DNA of 6,908 nt, taken from the NCBI GenBank assembly GCA_041609715.1, contig JBFIQI010000121.1:1-6908 (forward strand), in the 5' to 3' direction. The stretch is from JABDLF01 sp041609715. GTDB taxonomy: Bacteria; Pseudomonadota; Gammaproteobacteria; Steroidobacterales; JABDLF01. Positions 5,560 through 6,908 of the stretch are shown one piece after another. Positions within the stretch are counted from its first letter, which is position 1; each line of letters starts with the position of its first letter. Below the pieces are notes generated by a model. It saw only the letters and a program-made list of their open reading frames with translations, did not search any database and had not been told where the DNA came from. A program made the translations under genes and the position numbers.

Positions 5560-5574
5560 TCTGAGGGGGTCCGG
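5541..5574. repeat. direct repeat (22-base period) and inverted repeat around the -35 box
   Basis: GAGGGGGT occurs at 5541-5548 and 5563-5570, exactly 22 bases apart, about two turns of the helix, on either side of the -35 box at 5554-5559. Overlapping these, CCGGAC (5552-5557) and GTCCGG (5569-5574) form a 6-base inverted repeat with an 11-base loop, and GGGT/ACCC (5545-5553) form a smaller one. This could be a regulator site, or a leftover terminator stem of the yggT transcript without a T run. Confidence 0.4.
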
Positions 5575-5684
5575 CAAAGCCGCCGAGCCTGGCCCAAGGT
5601 TGATGATAAATGAACGGGACTGCGGTGGTAACTGCATTATTGCCTGCAGACCGGCGCATCTACCGCGGTACCCGGAATCTGTAA

Positions 5685-6233
5685 TCACATCAGGCCGGGC
5701 GGCAAAGAGATCAGCATACGCAGAGCCTGCAAGCCAATCAGCACGAACAGCGGTGATATGTCGAGTCCGCCGATTGGCGGGATCAGGCGACGGACCGGGG
5801 CCATTACCGGCTCGGTGACGGACCAGATGATTGCTGTCACGGGGCTGTGAGTGCCGGGGTTGACCCAGCTGAGAATTACCCGGATCAAAATCGCAAAAAA
5901 GAACAGGTTGATGAATGCGACCAGTGTTCGCAATAGCGCATACGCAAGGACCGGAGCAGCTGGCGGCGGCCAGGGTGCGTCGTAGAGCCACCACAGCAAA
6001 ACTATGGCCAGCAGTTCCAGCAGTATGATGGCCAGCAGGGTGCCTGTATCCAGTTTCCCAATGGCAGGCAGCACCCGGCGAAAAGGCACAACCAGCGGAT
6101 TTGTGATGCGCACGATGAATTGTGAGAAGGGATTGTAGAAATCGGCGCGCGCCCATTGCAGCGTCAGTCGCAAGACGTACGCGAGTATGTACAAATCGAT
6201 GAGGGTCTTGGTTATAAAGATGATAGCTTGCAT
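5685..6233 (-). CDS. yggT: YggT family inner-membrane protein
   Basis: A 182-residue membrane protein made of two similar halves, each with two hydrophobic segments around a conserved loop. In the first half the loop is DFYNPFSQFIVRITNPLVVP followed by FRR (31-53); in the second it is NPGTHSPVTAIIWSVTEPV followed by MAPVRR (125-149), and GKLDTG and GGLDIS close the two loops. This duplicated pattern and the length are typical of gammaproteobacterial YggT; many other bacteria have a single-repeat form. Its function is not firmly known; family members have been linked to osmotic or ion stress tolerance and to cell-division or envelope processes. ATG 6231-6233 has only a weak ribosome site (AGG). 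It lies 42 bases downstream of proC on the same strand, the usual order, so it is probably co-transcribed. A 10-base palindrome, GCTGCGCAGC (6244-6253), falls in that gap. Confidence 0.92.
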   Translation of the reverse strand: MQAIIFITKTLIDLYILAYVLRLTLQWARADFYNPFSQFIVRITNPLVVPFRRVLPAIGKLDTGTLLAIILLELLAIVLLWWLYDAPWPPPAAPVLAYALLRTLVAFINLFFFAILIRVILSWVNPGTHSPVTAIIWSVTEPVMAPVRRLIPPIGGLDISPLFVLIGLQALRMLISLPPGLM

Positions 6234-6275
6234 GGCCTGGAAAGCTGCGCAGCGAAAATTTCCCGGGCTCGCAGT

Positions 6276-6908
6276 CTATGCTTTGCCGAAGTCTTCTGCC
6301 AGTTCCGTGGCGCGTTGGCAGGCTGCGGTGAGCGCTCTGTTGATGATCTGAGCAAAGGCTGGCTCGGACATCACCGATAGCGCGGCTTCAGTGGTGCCGC
6401 CCGGCGAAGTGACCCGGCGCCGCAATTCGGCCACCGGCTCGTCGCTTTCCAGCGCCATCCGCGCCGCGCCCATTGCCGTCTGCAGGGTTAGCAACCTGGC
6501 CGTGTCCCGGTTGAGGCCCAGCGCGATTGCCTCTTTTTCCAGCAATTCCATGAAATAGAAAAAGTACGCGGGACCGCTGCCCGAGACCGCTGTAACCGGG
6601 TCAAGCAGTGCTTCTTTGTCCAGCCACACAGTTACCCCAACGGCGCGCAGGATCGCTTCGGCGGTTTCGCGTTGCGCCCGCGACGTGGCCGGGCTGGCAT
6701 ACAGAGCCGAGACCCCGCAGCCCAGTAATGCCGGCGTGTTCGGCATGACCCTGACGATGGCCGGTTCGCCGCCGGTCCAACGAGCAATATCGCCGACCCG
6801 AATCCCTGCGGCAATGGAGACAAGCATCGGCTGACGGGTCTGCACGGTCGCGCTCAATTCCCTGGCGACCGTCGCCATGGCCTGTGGTTTGACCGCCAGC
6901 ACCACCAC
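6276..6908 (-). CDS. proC: pyrroline-5-carboxylate reductase, 3' part (5' end outside window)
   Basis: ProC reduces 1-pyrroline-5-carboxylate to proline with NAD(P)H, the last step of proline synthesis, in the cytoplasm. The visible 210 residues are the C-terminal four-fifths of a protein usually near 270 residues; the frame is open at the right edge, where it enters at VVVLAVKPQ, the strand after the nucleotide-binding fold. Motifs seen are MPNTPALLG (55-63 of the fragment), LDPVTAVSGSGPAYFF (102-117) and the family signature region VTSPGGTTEAAL (166-177), which contributes to the active site and dimer interface. All are intact, so the gene looks functional. The stop is TAG at 6278-6276. The gene is followed by yggT, a frequent pairing. 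The N-terminal cofactor-binding motif (GxGxxG) and the promoter lie outside the window. Confidence 0.95.
   Translation of the reverse strand: MVVLAVKPQAMATVARELSATVQTRQPMLVSIAAGIRVGDIARWTGGEPAIVRVMPNTPALLGCGVSALYASPATSRAQRETAEAILRAVGVTVWLDKEALLDPVTAVSGSGPAYFFYFMELLEKEAIALGLNRDTARLLTLQTAMGAARMALESDEPVAELRRRVTSPGGTTEAALSVMSEPAFAQIINRALTAACQRATELAEDFGKA

Noticed and set aside
5502..5597. 32-residue N-terminal extension of the DUF4426 lipoprotein
   Set aside because: It would hide a clear lipoprotein signal inside the protein, crosses the likely promoter, and lacks a ribosome site.
5661..5670. TACCGCGGTA exact 10-base palindrome downstream of yggT
   Set aside because: It is a single short palindrome with no nearby promoter box or T run, compatible with chance in GC-rich DNA.
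5530..6156. 208-residue minus-strand frame overlapping yggT
   Set aside because: It is in another frame of yggT, with no hydrophobic pattern or family motif.

Overview
This window looks like a piece of a moderately GC-rich gammaproteobacterial chromosome. The reasons are the gene set: a TonB-type C-terminal domain, a DUF4426 lipoprotein beside yggT and proC (an arrangement I recall from Pseudomonas and related gammaproteobacteria), and an HU-family protein with an alanine/lysine-rich N-terminus. No rRNA, tRNA, CRISPR array or insertion sequence was seen. The genus cannot be named from the sequence alone.

The layout is two converging blocks. On the + strand from the left edge lie the 3' end of a TonB-like gene (to 210), an unrecognised small soluble protein (316-741, start uncertain), a gene-poor stretch with inverted repeats (742-1090), and a small three-helix membrane protein resembling COG3671 (1091-1432). 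A tight three-gene unit follows: a CPA1-type Na+/H+ antiporter with a C-terminal TrkA/RCK-like domain (1513-3387), an alpha/beta hydrolase of the COG2945 type overlapping it by 4 bases (3384-4043), and a TerB-like acidic helical protein (4057-4479, probably beginning a little further upstream). The block ends at a strong hairpin (4481-4505) that serves both strands.

On the - strand, read from the right edge, are proC (cut by the window edge), yggT 42 bases downstream, then a DUF4426 lipoprotein and an HU-family DNA-binding protein. The last two each have a plausible promoter of their own. ProC makes proline. YggT is a membrane protein often found with proC. The lipoprotein probably sits at the outer membrane, and HU shapes the nucleoid.

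The functional theme on the + strand is probably ion or pH homeostasis: the antiporter, hydrolase and TerB-like protein are close enough to be co-translated, and a shared stress role is inferred. The points most worth a second look are that unit, the likely non-standard start of the TerB-like gene, the repeated GCCCGA motif around the HU promoter, the 22-base-spaced repeat around the DUF4426 promoter, the orphan protein at 316-741, and the unexplained 349-base gap. Nothing here clearly amounts to a new system such as a defence or mobile cassette.
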